A stretch of DNA of 5,657 nt from an uncultured Collinsella sp. (GCA_900555745.1 USMH01000073.1:1-5657), one strand, 5' to 3'; counted from the first letter of the stretch, positions 1-5,636 are shown. Notes: generated by a model not told the origin, from the sequence alone. A program made the numbers and translations.

Positions 1-4
1 TCAT

Positions 5-736
5 TTAGCGGCGGGCACGGAGCTTTTCGTAGCCTTCGGCGAAGAAGGCGACCGTGGCGGCGTCGGCCTCGGCGGCGTCGGCCTCGATTGCGGGGACCAC
101 GCCGTGCTCGTCGCTCACCAGGAACAAGGCGCCCTTGAGCTGCGCGGGAATGTCTACGCGCGTGACCGGGATGCCCTTGGTCTGGGCCAGTTGCTCGATG
201 AGCGTCGCCGTGCCGCACAGGCACTCGTCCGCCGGCGCCACAAAGGCAAGCTCGCCGTTGTTGACGGCGGCGAGCAGCTCGGGCGCCACGCCGGTCTCGT
301 CGGCTTCGGAGCGAGCCTCGGCAGAACGGGCACGCAGCGCCTTGGCCGACGTGTCGGCCAGCGGCTCGTACTCCCCCACCGTCATGGCGGCATTACCGTT
401 AACGTCGATCACCAGCATGAGCACGCCGTCGCGCGCGGTGTAATCGCCCTCGGCAAGCGACCACTCAACGTGCTGCTTGGCCCAGCTGAGCATGTTATGG
501 GTAAGCGGCTCGCCCTGCACCAGGCGCTCGGACAGCGCGCGAATGTGGCGGTTGAGCATGGGCACCTTTTTATTGGACATGCGCCAACGGCAGACAAGCG
601 CGGGCTTGTCGAGCGTAAACTTCTCGACCGCCTCCTGATTGGCGCAAAAGTCCTCGTACGCACGCTGATCCTCGGCATTGCCAAACAGCTCGGCATCATC
701 AATCTGGGGCATGGTCATACCTTTCGTGTTAGTCAT
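5..736 (-). CDS. Uncharacterised 243-residue soluble protein, possibly a divergent class IV aminotransferase-like protein
   Basis: I do not recognise this protein with confidence. It has no signal peptide or membrane segment and is acidic and alanine-rich. The N-terminal third is charged and helical-looking, with a basic patch around residues 50-66 (RWRMSNKKVPMLNR). The middle has a short hydrophobic strand followed by DVNGN (about 105-115). Residues 161-216 loosely follow the C-terminal pattern of fold-type IV PLP aminotransferases: a strand, CGTATLIEQLAQTKGIPV, then LFLVSDEHGVVPA. The usual ~280-residue length, a clear catalytic lysine context and the PLP-phosphate motif are not evident, so any enzymatic role is a guess. 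Two starts are possible: Met1 (734-736) has AGAGGA 4 nt upstream, while Met9 (710-712) has AAAGG 7 nt upstream, giving 235 residues. The stop is TAA at 5-7. It lies downstream of purH on the same strand, behind a terminator-like hairpin. Confidence is high that it is a gene, low on function. Confidence 0.8.
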   Translation of the reverse strand: MTNTKGMTMPQIDDAELFGNAEDQRAYEDFCANQEAVEKFTLDKPALVCRWRMSNKKVPMLNRHIRALSERLVQGEPLTHNMLSWAKQHVEWSLAEGDYTARDGVLMLVIDVNGNAAMTVGEYEPLADTSAKALRARSAEARSEADETGVAPELLAAVNNGELAFVAPADECLCGTATLIEQLAQTKGIPVTRVDIPAQLKGALFLVSDEHGVVPAIEADAAEADAATVAFFAEGYEKLRARR

Positions 737-752
737 TCCGTCCTCTTATACC

Positions 753-788
753 AAAAAGACGGCCCTCCAAACGGAGCGACCGTCTTTT
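753..788 (-). terminator. Rho-independent terminator-like hairpin after purH
   Basis: A perfect 9-bp stem pairs 754-762 (AAAAGACGG) with 780-788 (CCGTCTTTT). Inside it, CTCC (765-768) pairs with GGAG (773-776) around an AAAC loop. Read on the minus strand, the stem ends in a run of five T (753-757), which is the classic intrinsic terminator layout for purH, whose stop codon lies 29 nt upstream. The A/T ends of the stem are symmetrical, so it may also work weakly on the plus strand. It ends only 16 nt before the first possible start of the next minus-strand gene, so it may act as a partial terminator or attenuator rather than a full stop. Confidence 0.8.
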
Positions 789-817
789 GCGGAGATTATT
801 TTGTCCCAAGGCGGAAC

Positions 818-2425
818 TTAGTGGCGGAAGTGGCGAGCGCCCGTAAACACCATAGCAATATTGTGCTCATTGCAGGCCTGGATGCTTTCGTCGTCGCGCT
901 TGGAGCCGCCGGGCTGGATGATGCAGGTCACGCCGTGTGCAGCAAGCACGTCGACGTTGTCGCGGAACGGGAAGAACGCGTCGCTTGCACAGGCAAAGCC
1001 ACCCTTCTCCACGCCCTCGCGCTCGCAGAAGTCCTCGGCGCGCTCGCAGGCAAGTAGCGCAGAGTCAACGCGGTTAGGCTGACCCGGGCCCATGCCAATG
1101 CCGGCCTTACCCTTGGAGACCAGGATGGCGTTGGACTTAACGCCCTTGCAGACCTTCCAGGCAAACTCGAGCTCGGCCATCTCGGCGTCGGTGGGCTTGC
1201 GGTCGGTGGGGAACGTAAAGGTCGCGGGATCCTCGGTCACGTGGTCGACTTCCTGCACCAGCATGCCGCCGTCGACGGAGCGCAGCTCCACCTGGGCGCC
1301 GTGGTCCACGCCGCCGGTCGCCAACACGCGCAGGTTGGGGCGCTTGGCCATGCGCTCGAGTGCCTCGGCGGTGTAGCTCGGGGCGATGATGACCTCGACG
1401 AATTGCTTGTTCTGATCGGCGAAGTGCTCAACCAGATCAAAGGGAACCTCGCGGTTGCAGGCGATGATGCCGCCAAAGGCACTCTTGGGATCGCAGGCAA
1501 AGGCGCGGTCGTAGGCGGCTGTGATGTCCTCGGCAACGGCGGAACCGCAGGGGTTCTGGTGCTTGAGGATCACGCAGGCAGGCTCGTCGAACTCGCGGAC
1601 CAGGTTCCAGGCGGCGTCGGCATCCAGATAGTTGTTGTAGCTGAGCGGCTTTCCCTGGATCTGCTCGGAGCCCACGAGCGGGAACTGCGAGCTCGCGGTG
1701 TTCTCGCAGCCCTCGGCAAAGCGGTAGACCGTGGCCTTCTGCTGCGGGTTCTCGCCATAGCGCAGGTCGTCGACCTTCTCCAGCGAGATCTCGAGCTTGG
1801 CAGAGGTGTCCGCCACGTCGCTTGCCTGGGCGGCAAGCCAACGGGAGATAGCCGTGTCGTAGGCGGCGGTGGTCTGGTAGACCTTCACCTGCAGGCGACG
1901 ACGGGTGGAAAGCGTGGTGCAGCCACCGGTCTCGTGCATCTCGGCCAGGACGGCATCATAGTCGGCCGGGTCGGAGATGACGGTAACGCTCGCGGCGTTC
2001 TTGGCAGCAGAGCGCAGCATGGAGGGGCCACCGATGTCGATGTGCTCGATGGCGTCCGCAAAGGTGACCTCGGGGTTGGCGACGGTCTTCTCGAACTCGT
2101 ACAGGTTGACGACGACCAGGTCGATCAGCTTAATGCCGTGCTCAGCGGCCTCCTGCATGTGCTGCTCGGAATCGCGGCGGGCCAGCAGCGCGCCGTGAAC
2201 CTTGGGGTGCAGGGTCTTAACGCGGCCGTCCATCATCTCGGGGTAGCCCGTGAACTCTTCGATGGGGGTTACGGGAACGCCCGCGTCCTCGATGGCACGA
2301 GCCGTGCCGCCCGTAGAGATGATCTCGACGCCAAAGTCATCGACCAGCGTCCGTGCGAAATCGACGACGCCCGTCTTATCGGTAACCGAGATCAACGCGC
2401 GTGCGATCTTCACATCAGATCCCAT
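818..2425 (-). CDS. purH: Bifunctional AICAR formyltransferase / IMP cyclohydrolase PurH
   Basis: This cytosolic enzyme catalyses the last two steps of de novo purine synthesis: 10-formyl-THF-dependent formylation of AICAR to FAICAR, then ring closure to IMP. At 535 residues it is about the family's usual length. The N-terminal MGS-like cyclohydrolase domain (about 5-200) shows ISVTDKTG (12-19), ISTGGTA (36-42), [18 protein letters not shown] (67-84), VNLYEF (106-111) and [15 protein letters not shown] (129-143). The formyltransferase domain shows LRYGENPQQ (221-229), [13 protein letters not shown] (261-273), the catalytic KHQNPCG with Lys288-His289, SAFGGI (315-320), GVKSNAI (428-434), [12 protein letters not shown] (444-455), SDAFFPFRD (481-489), QPGGSKRD (504-511) and the C-terminal TGARHFRH. 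One oddity is that the NPHQ motif reads NPQQ. The ATG start is well supported by a perfect AGGAGG at 2431-2436 with a 5-nt spacer. A strong hairpin follows the gene. Identification is very secure. Confidence 0.98.
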   Translation of the reverse strand: MGSDVKIARALISVTDKTGVVDFARTLVDDFGVEIISTGGTARAIEDAGVPVTPIEEFTGYPEMMDGRVKTLHPKVHGALLARRDSEQHMQEAAEHGIKLIDLVVVNLYEFEKTVANPEVTFADAIEHIDIGGPSMLRSAAKNAASVTVISDPADYDAVLAEMHETGGCTTLSTRRRLQVKVYQTTAAYDTAISRWLAAQASDVADTSAKLEISLEKVDDLRYGENPQQKATVYRFAEGCENTASSQFPLVGSEQIQGKPLSYNNYLDADAAWNLVREFDEPACVILKHQNPCGSAVAEDITAAYDRAFACDPKSAFGGIIACNREVPFDLVEHFADQNKQFVEVIIAPSYTAEALERMAKRPNLRVLATGGVDHGAQVELRSVDGGMLVQEVDHVTEDPATFTFPTDRKPTDAEMAELEFAWKVCKGVKSNAILVSKGKAGIGMGPGQPNRVDSALLACERAEDFCEREGVEKGGFACASDAFFPFRDNVDVLAAHGVTCIIQPGGSKRDDESIQACNEHNIAMVFTGARHFRH

Positions 2426-2522
2426 GCAGTCCTCCTGTCTGGTACGCCGCCGTGCTCTGTGAGTCGGTGATACGTCGATCTGCAGCGCTCGCGCAGCGGC
2501 ATTGAAAATACTGATTTAATGT

Positions 2523-2544
2523 AGCGCATCGAGCGCATCGATGC
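2523..2544. repeat. Tandem 9-mer running into a 10-bp palindrome, operator-like
   Basis: AGCGCATCG occurs twice in perfect tandem (2523-2531 and 2532-2540). The second copy runs into the perfect palindrome GCATCGATGC (2535-2544). The block overlaps the end of the best candidate -10 for purH (2518-2523) and covers the spacer and -35 area upstream of it, where a repressor could block RNA polymerase. The pattern is read directly from the sequence; the regulatory role is inference. Confidence 0.4.
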
Positions 2545-2565
2545 ACCCCGCAACGGGCGCATGTG

Positions 2566-2581
2566 CAGAAAAAGTTTGCGA
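2566..2581 (-). promoter_or_regulatory. PurR-box-like 16-mer upstream of purH
   Basis: Read on the minus strand this is TCGCAAACTTTTTCTG. The enterobacterial PurR (LacI-family) operator consensus is roughly ACGCAAACGTTTGCGT, so the left half CGCAAAC is exact and the right half is partly kept. The central CG typical of LacI-family operators is CT here. The site lies about 140 bp upstream of the purH start, at a gene whose homologue in Escherichia coli is controlled by PurR. The site could be fortuitous. Whether this organism has a PurR-like LacI regulator cannot be seen from the window. Confidence 0.25.
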
Positions 2582-2702
2582 GCGGAGGGGATGGGCATGG
2601 CACCGGGCACGGTGAGTTCATGGAACACAGGGGCACCATAATTAGATGCCAATGGCGTGGTAGAACTGTGCTCGATATGCATCCGCAAAAGAAAGAGGCA
2701 CC

Positions 2703-3344
2703 ATGGTCTCGCGGGTTCTCTACCGACCGTTTGATACCGAAGACTTCGACGCCATCGCGCTGATTCTGCAGCAGCTTTGGCATAACAATTCGGATAACGA
2801 TGAGTACAACCGCCTTGAGGCCGCGTGCGACCTCGCCTATTGCCTTTCGTCGTCGACGTTTTCACAGGTTGCCGTAATCGACGGTCAGGCGCGTGGCATT
2901 TCGCTCGCGCGTGCGGGACAGAGCTCCGGCGCCACTATCAACGAGCATTGGATGGATACCGAACGCGCGCTGCTATCGCAGATGCGTGAGCTAGAGCCCG
3001 ATGCGTGCGCCGAGTATCTCTCGTTTGTGCGCGCAACCATCCGAACCAACAACCGCCTGCTCGAGAGCAGCCCGTTGCCGCACGACAACGAGGTCACGCT
3101 GCTTGCCGTGGATCGCGATGTCCATGGCCTGGGCGTTGGCACGGTTCTGCTCGATGCCGCCGTCTCGCACCTGTCCTCGCTTGGAGCGACGAGGGCGCAC
3201 CTGTACACCGACTCCAACTGCTCGTGGAAGTTCTACGAGCTGCACGGCTTTAAGCGCACGGCCACGCACCGCGCCAACCGCGAAGAGCGCCGTCACGACA
3301 TGCCGCGCGAAAGCTTCCTCTACGAACTCGACCTAACAGCCTAA
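2703..3344 (+). CDS. GNAT-family N-acetyltransferase
   Basis: This is predicted to transfer an acetyl group from acetyl-CoA to an unknown amine substrate in the cytosol. The C-terminal GNAT core is clear. Motif A, strand beta4 plus the pyrophosphate loop, lies at about 131-146 (VTLLAVDRDVHGLGVG), matching the Q/R-x-x-G-x-G/A loop with H-G-L-G-V-G. Helix alpha3 follows (147-160), and the beta5/motif B region is at about 165-185 (LYTDSNCSWKFYELHGFKR), with the Asn172, Tyr178 and Gly182-Phe183 pattern typical of the family. The N-terminal part (1-70) gives the first strands and helices. About 60 residues (70-128) form a largely helical insertion between the early strands and motif A, longer than in minimal GNATs, and may set substrate specificity. 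The length, 213 residues, is within the family range. The ATG is preceded by AGAGG at 2694-2698 with a short 4-nt spacer. It is divergent from purH and convergent with the DUF2207 gene, so probably monocistronic. Confidence 0.9.
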   Translation: MVSRVLYRPFDTEDFDAIALILQQLWHNNSDNDEYNRLEAACDLAYCLSSSTFSQVAVIDGQARGISLARAGQSSGATINEHWMDTERALLSQMRELEPDACAEYLSFVRATIRTNNRLLESSPLPHDNEVTLLAVDRDVHGLGVGTVLLDAAVSHLSSLGATRAHLYTDSNCSWKFYELHGFKRTATHRANREERRHDMPRESFLYELDLTA

Positions 3345-3359
3345 ACCCGGCAGCCATAC

Positions 3360-3401
3360 CTAGTCATTTAGGAACGTCCCCAGTGACTAGTCGTTGGGGA
3401 C
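3360..3401. repeat. Intergenic repeat element with two interlocking inverted repeats
   Basis: Two perfect inverted repeats interlock. CTAGTCA (3360-3366) pairs with TGACTAG (3384-3390). GTCCCC (3376-3381), inside that loop, pairs with GGGGAC (3396-3401). This is the topology of an H-type pseudoknot, or of two alternative hairpins. The 14-mer AGGAACGTCCCCAG (3370-3383) recurs inverted at 5547-5560, so this is a dispersed element rather than a gene-specific structure. It lies 15 nt after the GNAT stop codon. The GTCCCC/GGGGAC hairpin is followed by AGTCTTCG, a poor T-run, so any terminator role for the GNAT gene is weak. From its look I suspect a REP-like family mobilised by an unlinked transposase; no transposase is present here. 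Confidence 0.6.
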
Positions 3402-3421
3402 AGTCTTCGTAGGGAGCGCAT

Positions 3422-3468
3422 AAAAATGGGATGGATCCGTCGGCAGTCGCCGGAGAAGATCCATCCCA
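3422..3468 (-). terminator. Rho-independent terminator of the DUF2207 gene
   Basis: A perfect 11-bp stem pairs TGGGATGGATC (3427-3437) with GATCCATCCCA (3458-3468). An inner CGGC-AGTC-GCCG hairpin (3441-3452) sits within the 20-nt loop. On the minus strand the stem is followed directly by TTTTT (3422-3426), about 14 nt downstream of the DUF2207 stop codon. On the plus strand the stem is followed by A residues, so it should act only on minus-strand transcription. Confidence 0.9.
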
Positions 3469-3482
3469 AAAATCAGAGCGCG

Positions 3483-5426
3483 CTAGAACGTTCCGCCGCC
3501 GCCTCCGCCGACGCCGCCGCCTCCGCCGCCAGAGAAGCCGCCGCCTCCGCCGCCGCCCGAGCTGTCGGAGCTCGACGCCAGCTCACGGATGCTCTCGTGA
3601 TACACGTCATCGAACGAATCGAGCGGAGACTCGATACCGTAATGATGGTAGTACCACCAGTAGCAGGGATAATTGTCATAGAAGCCGTCGGCCTCACGCA
3701 CCTCGGGCGGCACGGCCTCGGCAAGCTGACGCAGCACTTCCTTGGAAACACCCAGCGCCACGCCCATCACCAGCAGCTTGTTCCACAGCACCAGATCGCC
3801 CGGGACGGCTTCCTTTAGACGAGTGAAGTCCTCGAGCCAATGCTTAAGTGCCTTGCAGCGAGCCGCCACCTCGGCGCCCTCCGGCGTAAAGCGGCGGAAC
3901 GTAAGGCCCACGCCGATACCCACCAGCACAATCGGCACCGAGATAACCGCGGCGGTAATGTTCGCCTGTGCGCCATCGGTAAAGAAGATGGATCCCACGG
4001 GAACAAAGGCAATCAGGACACCAAGAACCAGGCAAAACACCATTGCAACAATGCCGTCCGAGGCAACGTACTCGCTATCGGCCAACTTGCCCTTAACGGT
4101 GTTCTGATAGTCCTCGAGCTTGTCGCCCACGGGTGTAGCGTGCTGCTTGACGTAGTGCTGCAGCTCGTCAAACGTGCGCGAGCGATCGCCGTTCTCGTCG
4201 GGCTTAGCACCGGCAAAGAAGACCTTGAGCACCATGCGGTCAATGCCCTTGGCCGACTTCCAGCCCGCATCACTCACAGTCACGCGATACGTCTGCTCTT
4301 CTTTTTCACGCCCCAACAGGCCCTTCTTGGCCTTGGTCACGGTCGCCTGCTCCAGCTTGATCACACGGTCGTCAGTGAGCTTCATGAGCGTGGCGATATA
4401 TGCCTGATCGGGCACCTCGTTCCAGCTCATGAGGGCCGAAAGCACGGCGGGATGGTCGGCCGAAGGCACATCGCGGAAATATTCGTCCTGGAAAAGCGGC
4501 TTGGGCTTGCGCTTGCGCAGCTTGAGCATAACGATTGTGCCGGTAAAGACCACCGCCGCAACAACACTTAGCACGGCAAGTGCATTGGCAATCATGCGAG
4601 CGTGAGCGCGGCGGGCGTTAGCTTCGTCGGCCCATTCCTTCTCTTCGCTCAGGATCGTTGACATGCGCTCTTCGCCCGAAGCGGCAAGCTGCGGCACCCA
4701 GTCGCTAGGGAAGGCGATGCGTGCCTCGGCGAATTCGCCCTGATGCACGCAGGGAATGGTATAGGTGACCATGGGTTCGTCCGCATCGAGCGATACATCG
4801 CCCGTCAGCGGGCCGTGGCCCCATGCGCGGAAGTTATCGCCCTTGACGGCCGCCGTCCCGGCAGCGGCATTTGCGAAGCGCACTTCCATCTCGACGTCAT
4901 CGGAATCCGCAGACCAGCCGTCGCCCACAAACTTCCAGTAGAGCTCGGCGGTATCGGCCCAGTTCATGACCGCACCGGTCATGGTGTAGCTCACGTAATA
5001 GATCGCGCTGTCGCCGCTCTCGTGGGGGCTGAACACCTTAATCCTTACGCCGTCACCGGTCTGCTCGACCGTGTAGACGCCAGAATCGCCCTTGTTCGCG
5101 CTATCGACTTTGTTAAACGCGGTGTCCTCTTCCTCGACACTCAGCACGTCGACGCCCGCCGTGCCGCCCTGCTGGTTGGTACCCGTATTGATCTCCCAAA
5201 ACACGCCGTTGATGTCGTCATCGAAATCAAACTGGCGTCCCTCGACAACGGTCAGCGATCCATCGGCCTCAACCGTGGCACTGATATAGGTTTGGGTCAT
5301 GGAATAACCGTCGGCGTGTGCAGCGGCGGGCAGTAGCAGCAATGCAAGCGCGACGAGTGCGCAGACGGAAGCAAATCGCGCAAACAGGCGGCGCTGCCGA
5401 CAGGTTTTGGCAACGGGGGCGTTCAT
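3483..5426 (-). CDS. DUF2207 domain-containing membrane protein with Gly-rich tail
   Basis: This is a membrane-anchored protein of the DUF2207 family, function unknown. Using the start at 5424-5426 it has 647 residues, normal for the family. Residues 1-38 form a signal peptide: a basic RQRR stretch, a hydrophobic core and an AHA cleavage site. Residues 39-247 are the extracytoplasmic beta-rich DUF2207 domain, opening with a typical strand pattern (ISATVEADGSLTVVEGRQFDF). A membrane helix at about 279-301 ends in the positive KLRKRKPKP, so the next part (311-457), which looks like a winged-helix-type fold, should be cytoplasmic. Two more helices lie at about 459-482 and 488-510. Residues 531-570 carry the family's VMGVALGVSKEV region. 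Then come an aromatic cluster (583-596) and a Ser/Gly tail from 618 ending GGTF. A longer reading from 5495 would add 23 residues without a good ribosome binding site. The gene has its own terminator and appears to stand alone. Confidence 0.9.
   Translation of the reverse strand: MNAPVAKTCRQRRLFARFASVCALVALALLLLPAAAHADGYSMTQTYISATVEADGSLTVVEGRQFDFDDDINGVFWEINTGTNQQGGTAGVDVLSVEEEDTAFNKVDSANKGDSGVYTVEQTGDGVRIKVFSPHESGDSAIYYVSYTMTGAVMNWADTAELYWKFVGDGWSADSDDVEMEVRFANAAAGTAAVKGDNFRAWGHGPLTGDVSLDADEPMVTYTIPCVHQGEFAEARIAFPSDWVPQLAASGEERMSTILSEEKEWADEANARRAHARMIANALAVLSVVAAVVFTGTIVMLKLRKRKPKPLFQDEYFRDVPSADHPAVLSALMSWNEVPDQAYIATLMKLTDDRVIKLEQATVTKAKKGLLGREKEEQTYRVTVSDAGWKSAKGIDRMVLKVFFAGAKPDENGDRSRTFDELQHYVKQHATPVGDKLEDYQNTVKGKLADSEYVASDGIVAMVFCLVLGVLIAFVPVGSIFFTDGAQANITAAVISVPIVLVGIGVGLTFRRFTPEGAEVAARCKALKHWLEDFTRLKEAVPGDLVLWNKLLVMGVALGVSKEVLRQLAEAVPPEVREADGFYDNYPCYWWYYHHYGIESPLDSFDDVYHESIRELASSSDSSGGGGGGGFSGGGGGGVGGGGGGTF
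3495..3552. repeat. Three copies of a 16-bp GC repeat encoding the Gly-rich tail
   Basis: The exact 16-mer GCCGCCGCCTCCGCCG occurs at 3495-3510, 3513-3528 and 3537-3552. The copies start 18 and 24 bases apart, all multiples of three, so copy gain or loss would keep the DUF2207 reading frame and only change tail length. On the coding strand it gives runs of glycine from GGC and GGA codons, broken by Val and Phe-Ser. Confidence 0.8.
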
Positions 5427-5433
5427 AGGCACA

Positions 5434-5439
5434 TCCTTT
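5434..5439 (-). promoter_or_regulatory. Ribosome binding site deciding the DUF2207 start
   Basis: On the minus strand AAAGGA lies 7 nt before the ATG at 5424-5426. The alternative in-frame ATGs at 5493-5495, 5484-5486 and 5460-5462 have no comparable purine-rich site at proper spacing. Starting at 5426 also puts the basic and hydrophobic parts of the signal peptide at a normal distance from the N-terminus. Confidence 0.75.
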
Positions 5440-5546
5440 GTCTGTGATACCAGCAACGCCATTGTCCCACGTTTACGGGCGCACATGACGAACATCTAGG
5501 CCAGCGGAGTATCAAACGGGACGAAAGTCACGCCCGCGGCCGGCAC

Positions 5547-5588
5547 CTGGGGACGTTCCTTATCTGCCGGCAATCTGGGACACTCCTT
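5547..5588. repeat. Second copy of the dispersed intergenic repeat core
   Basis: CTGGGGACGTTCCT (5547-5560) is the exact reverse complement of 3370-3383. It is followed by the perfect palindrome TGCCGGCA (5565-5572). An imperfect direct copy of the first unit, CTGGGACACTCCTTG, lies at 5575-5589 and lacks one G. The interlocking stems of the first element are not kept here, so this is a related but rearranged or decayed member. It sits upstream of the DUF2207 gene, in a 230-bp stretch (5427-5657) with no credible gene. Confidence 0.5.
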
Positions 5589-5619
5589 GGCATGGCCTGC
5601 GCCAGCAATAGATACCACT

Positions 5620-5636
5620 TCACAGCTCTGTCACAG
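5620..5636. repeat. TCACAG direct repeat with 11-bp spacing
   Basis: TCACAG occurs at 5620-5625 and 5631-5636, one helical turn apart, near the right edge of the window and upstream of the DUF2207 gene. On the minus strand a GTGACA that could serve as a -35 lies within this block, with TATCTA after a too-short 14-nt spacer. The repeat is exact but short and may be chance; a binding-site role is only a possibility. Confidence 0.25.

Larger units (their letters stand above)
2426..2702. promoter_or_regulatory. Divergent intergenic region between purH and the GNAT gene
   Basis: These 277 bp separate two divergently transcribed genes and should contain both promoters. No gene is credible here. 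Three weak signals can be seen. For purH (minus strand), the AT-rich patch at 2505-2524 offers TACATT (minus reading of 2518-2523) or TATTTT as a -10, without a good -35; this would give a leader of roughly 80-90 nt. For the GNAT gene (plus strand), CATAAT at 2637-2642 matches TATAAT at five of six positions but lacks a clear -35. A short hairpin, CACCG-GGCA-CGGTG, lies at 2601-2614. I see no purine riboswitch aptamer: the conserved paired loops are absent. The specific repeat and box are listed separately. Confidence 0.5.

Noticed and set aside
1..7. ATG at 4-2 on the minus strand right after the TAA of the first gene
   Set aside because: The TAAATGA join could start a following gene, but only one codon is visible and there is no Shine-Dalgarno sequence in the end of the upstream gene.
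104..1057. Long plus-strand open frame of 317 codons
   Set aside because: It lies antisense to the 243-residue gene and the end of purH, has no recognisable domain, and its composition (many His, Arg, Val, Leu) is typical of the reverse strand of high-GC genes.
1241..2470. Plus-strand open frame of 409 codons
   Set aside because: It is fully antisense to purH, whose identity is certain. The Gly, Val and Leu-rich translation shows no family motif; it is a GC-driven shadow.
2426..2702. Possible purine riboswitch upstream of purH
   Set aside because: I looked for the three-way junction with conserved loop sequences and found none; only short local hairpins are present.
2563..2763. Small plus-strand frame upstream of and overlapping the GNAT gene
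   Set aside because: It overlaps the GNAT start out of frame and has no recognisable protein features. The purine-rich bases before it are not convincing as a ribosome binding site.
2410..2865. Minus-strand open frame spanning the purH upstream region
   Set aside because: It overlaps the GNAT start and the purH promoter region, shows no domain, and would leave no room for the divergent promoters.
3486..3560. Regularly spaced GC repeat considered as a CRISPR-like array
   Set aside because: The units are 16 bp with 2-8 bp between them, and lie in frame in the coding sequence for a glycine tail.
3840..4571. Plus-strand open frame of 243 codons, plus 4743-5336
   Set aside because: Both are antisense to the well-supported DUF2207 coding region and lack domains or proper start context.
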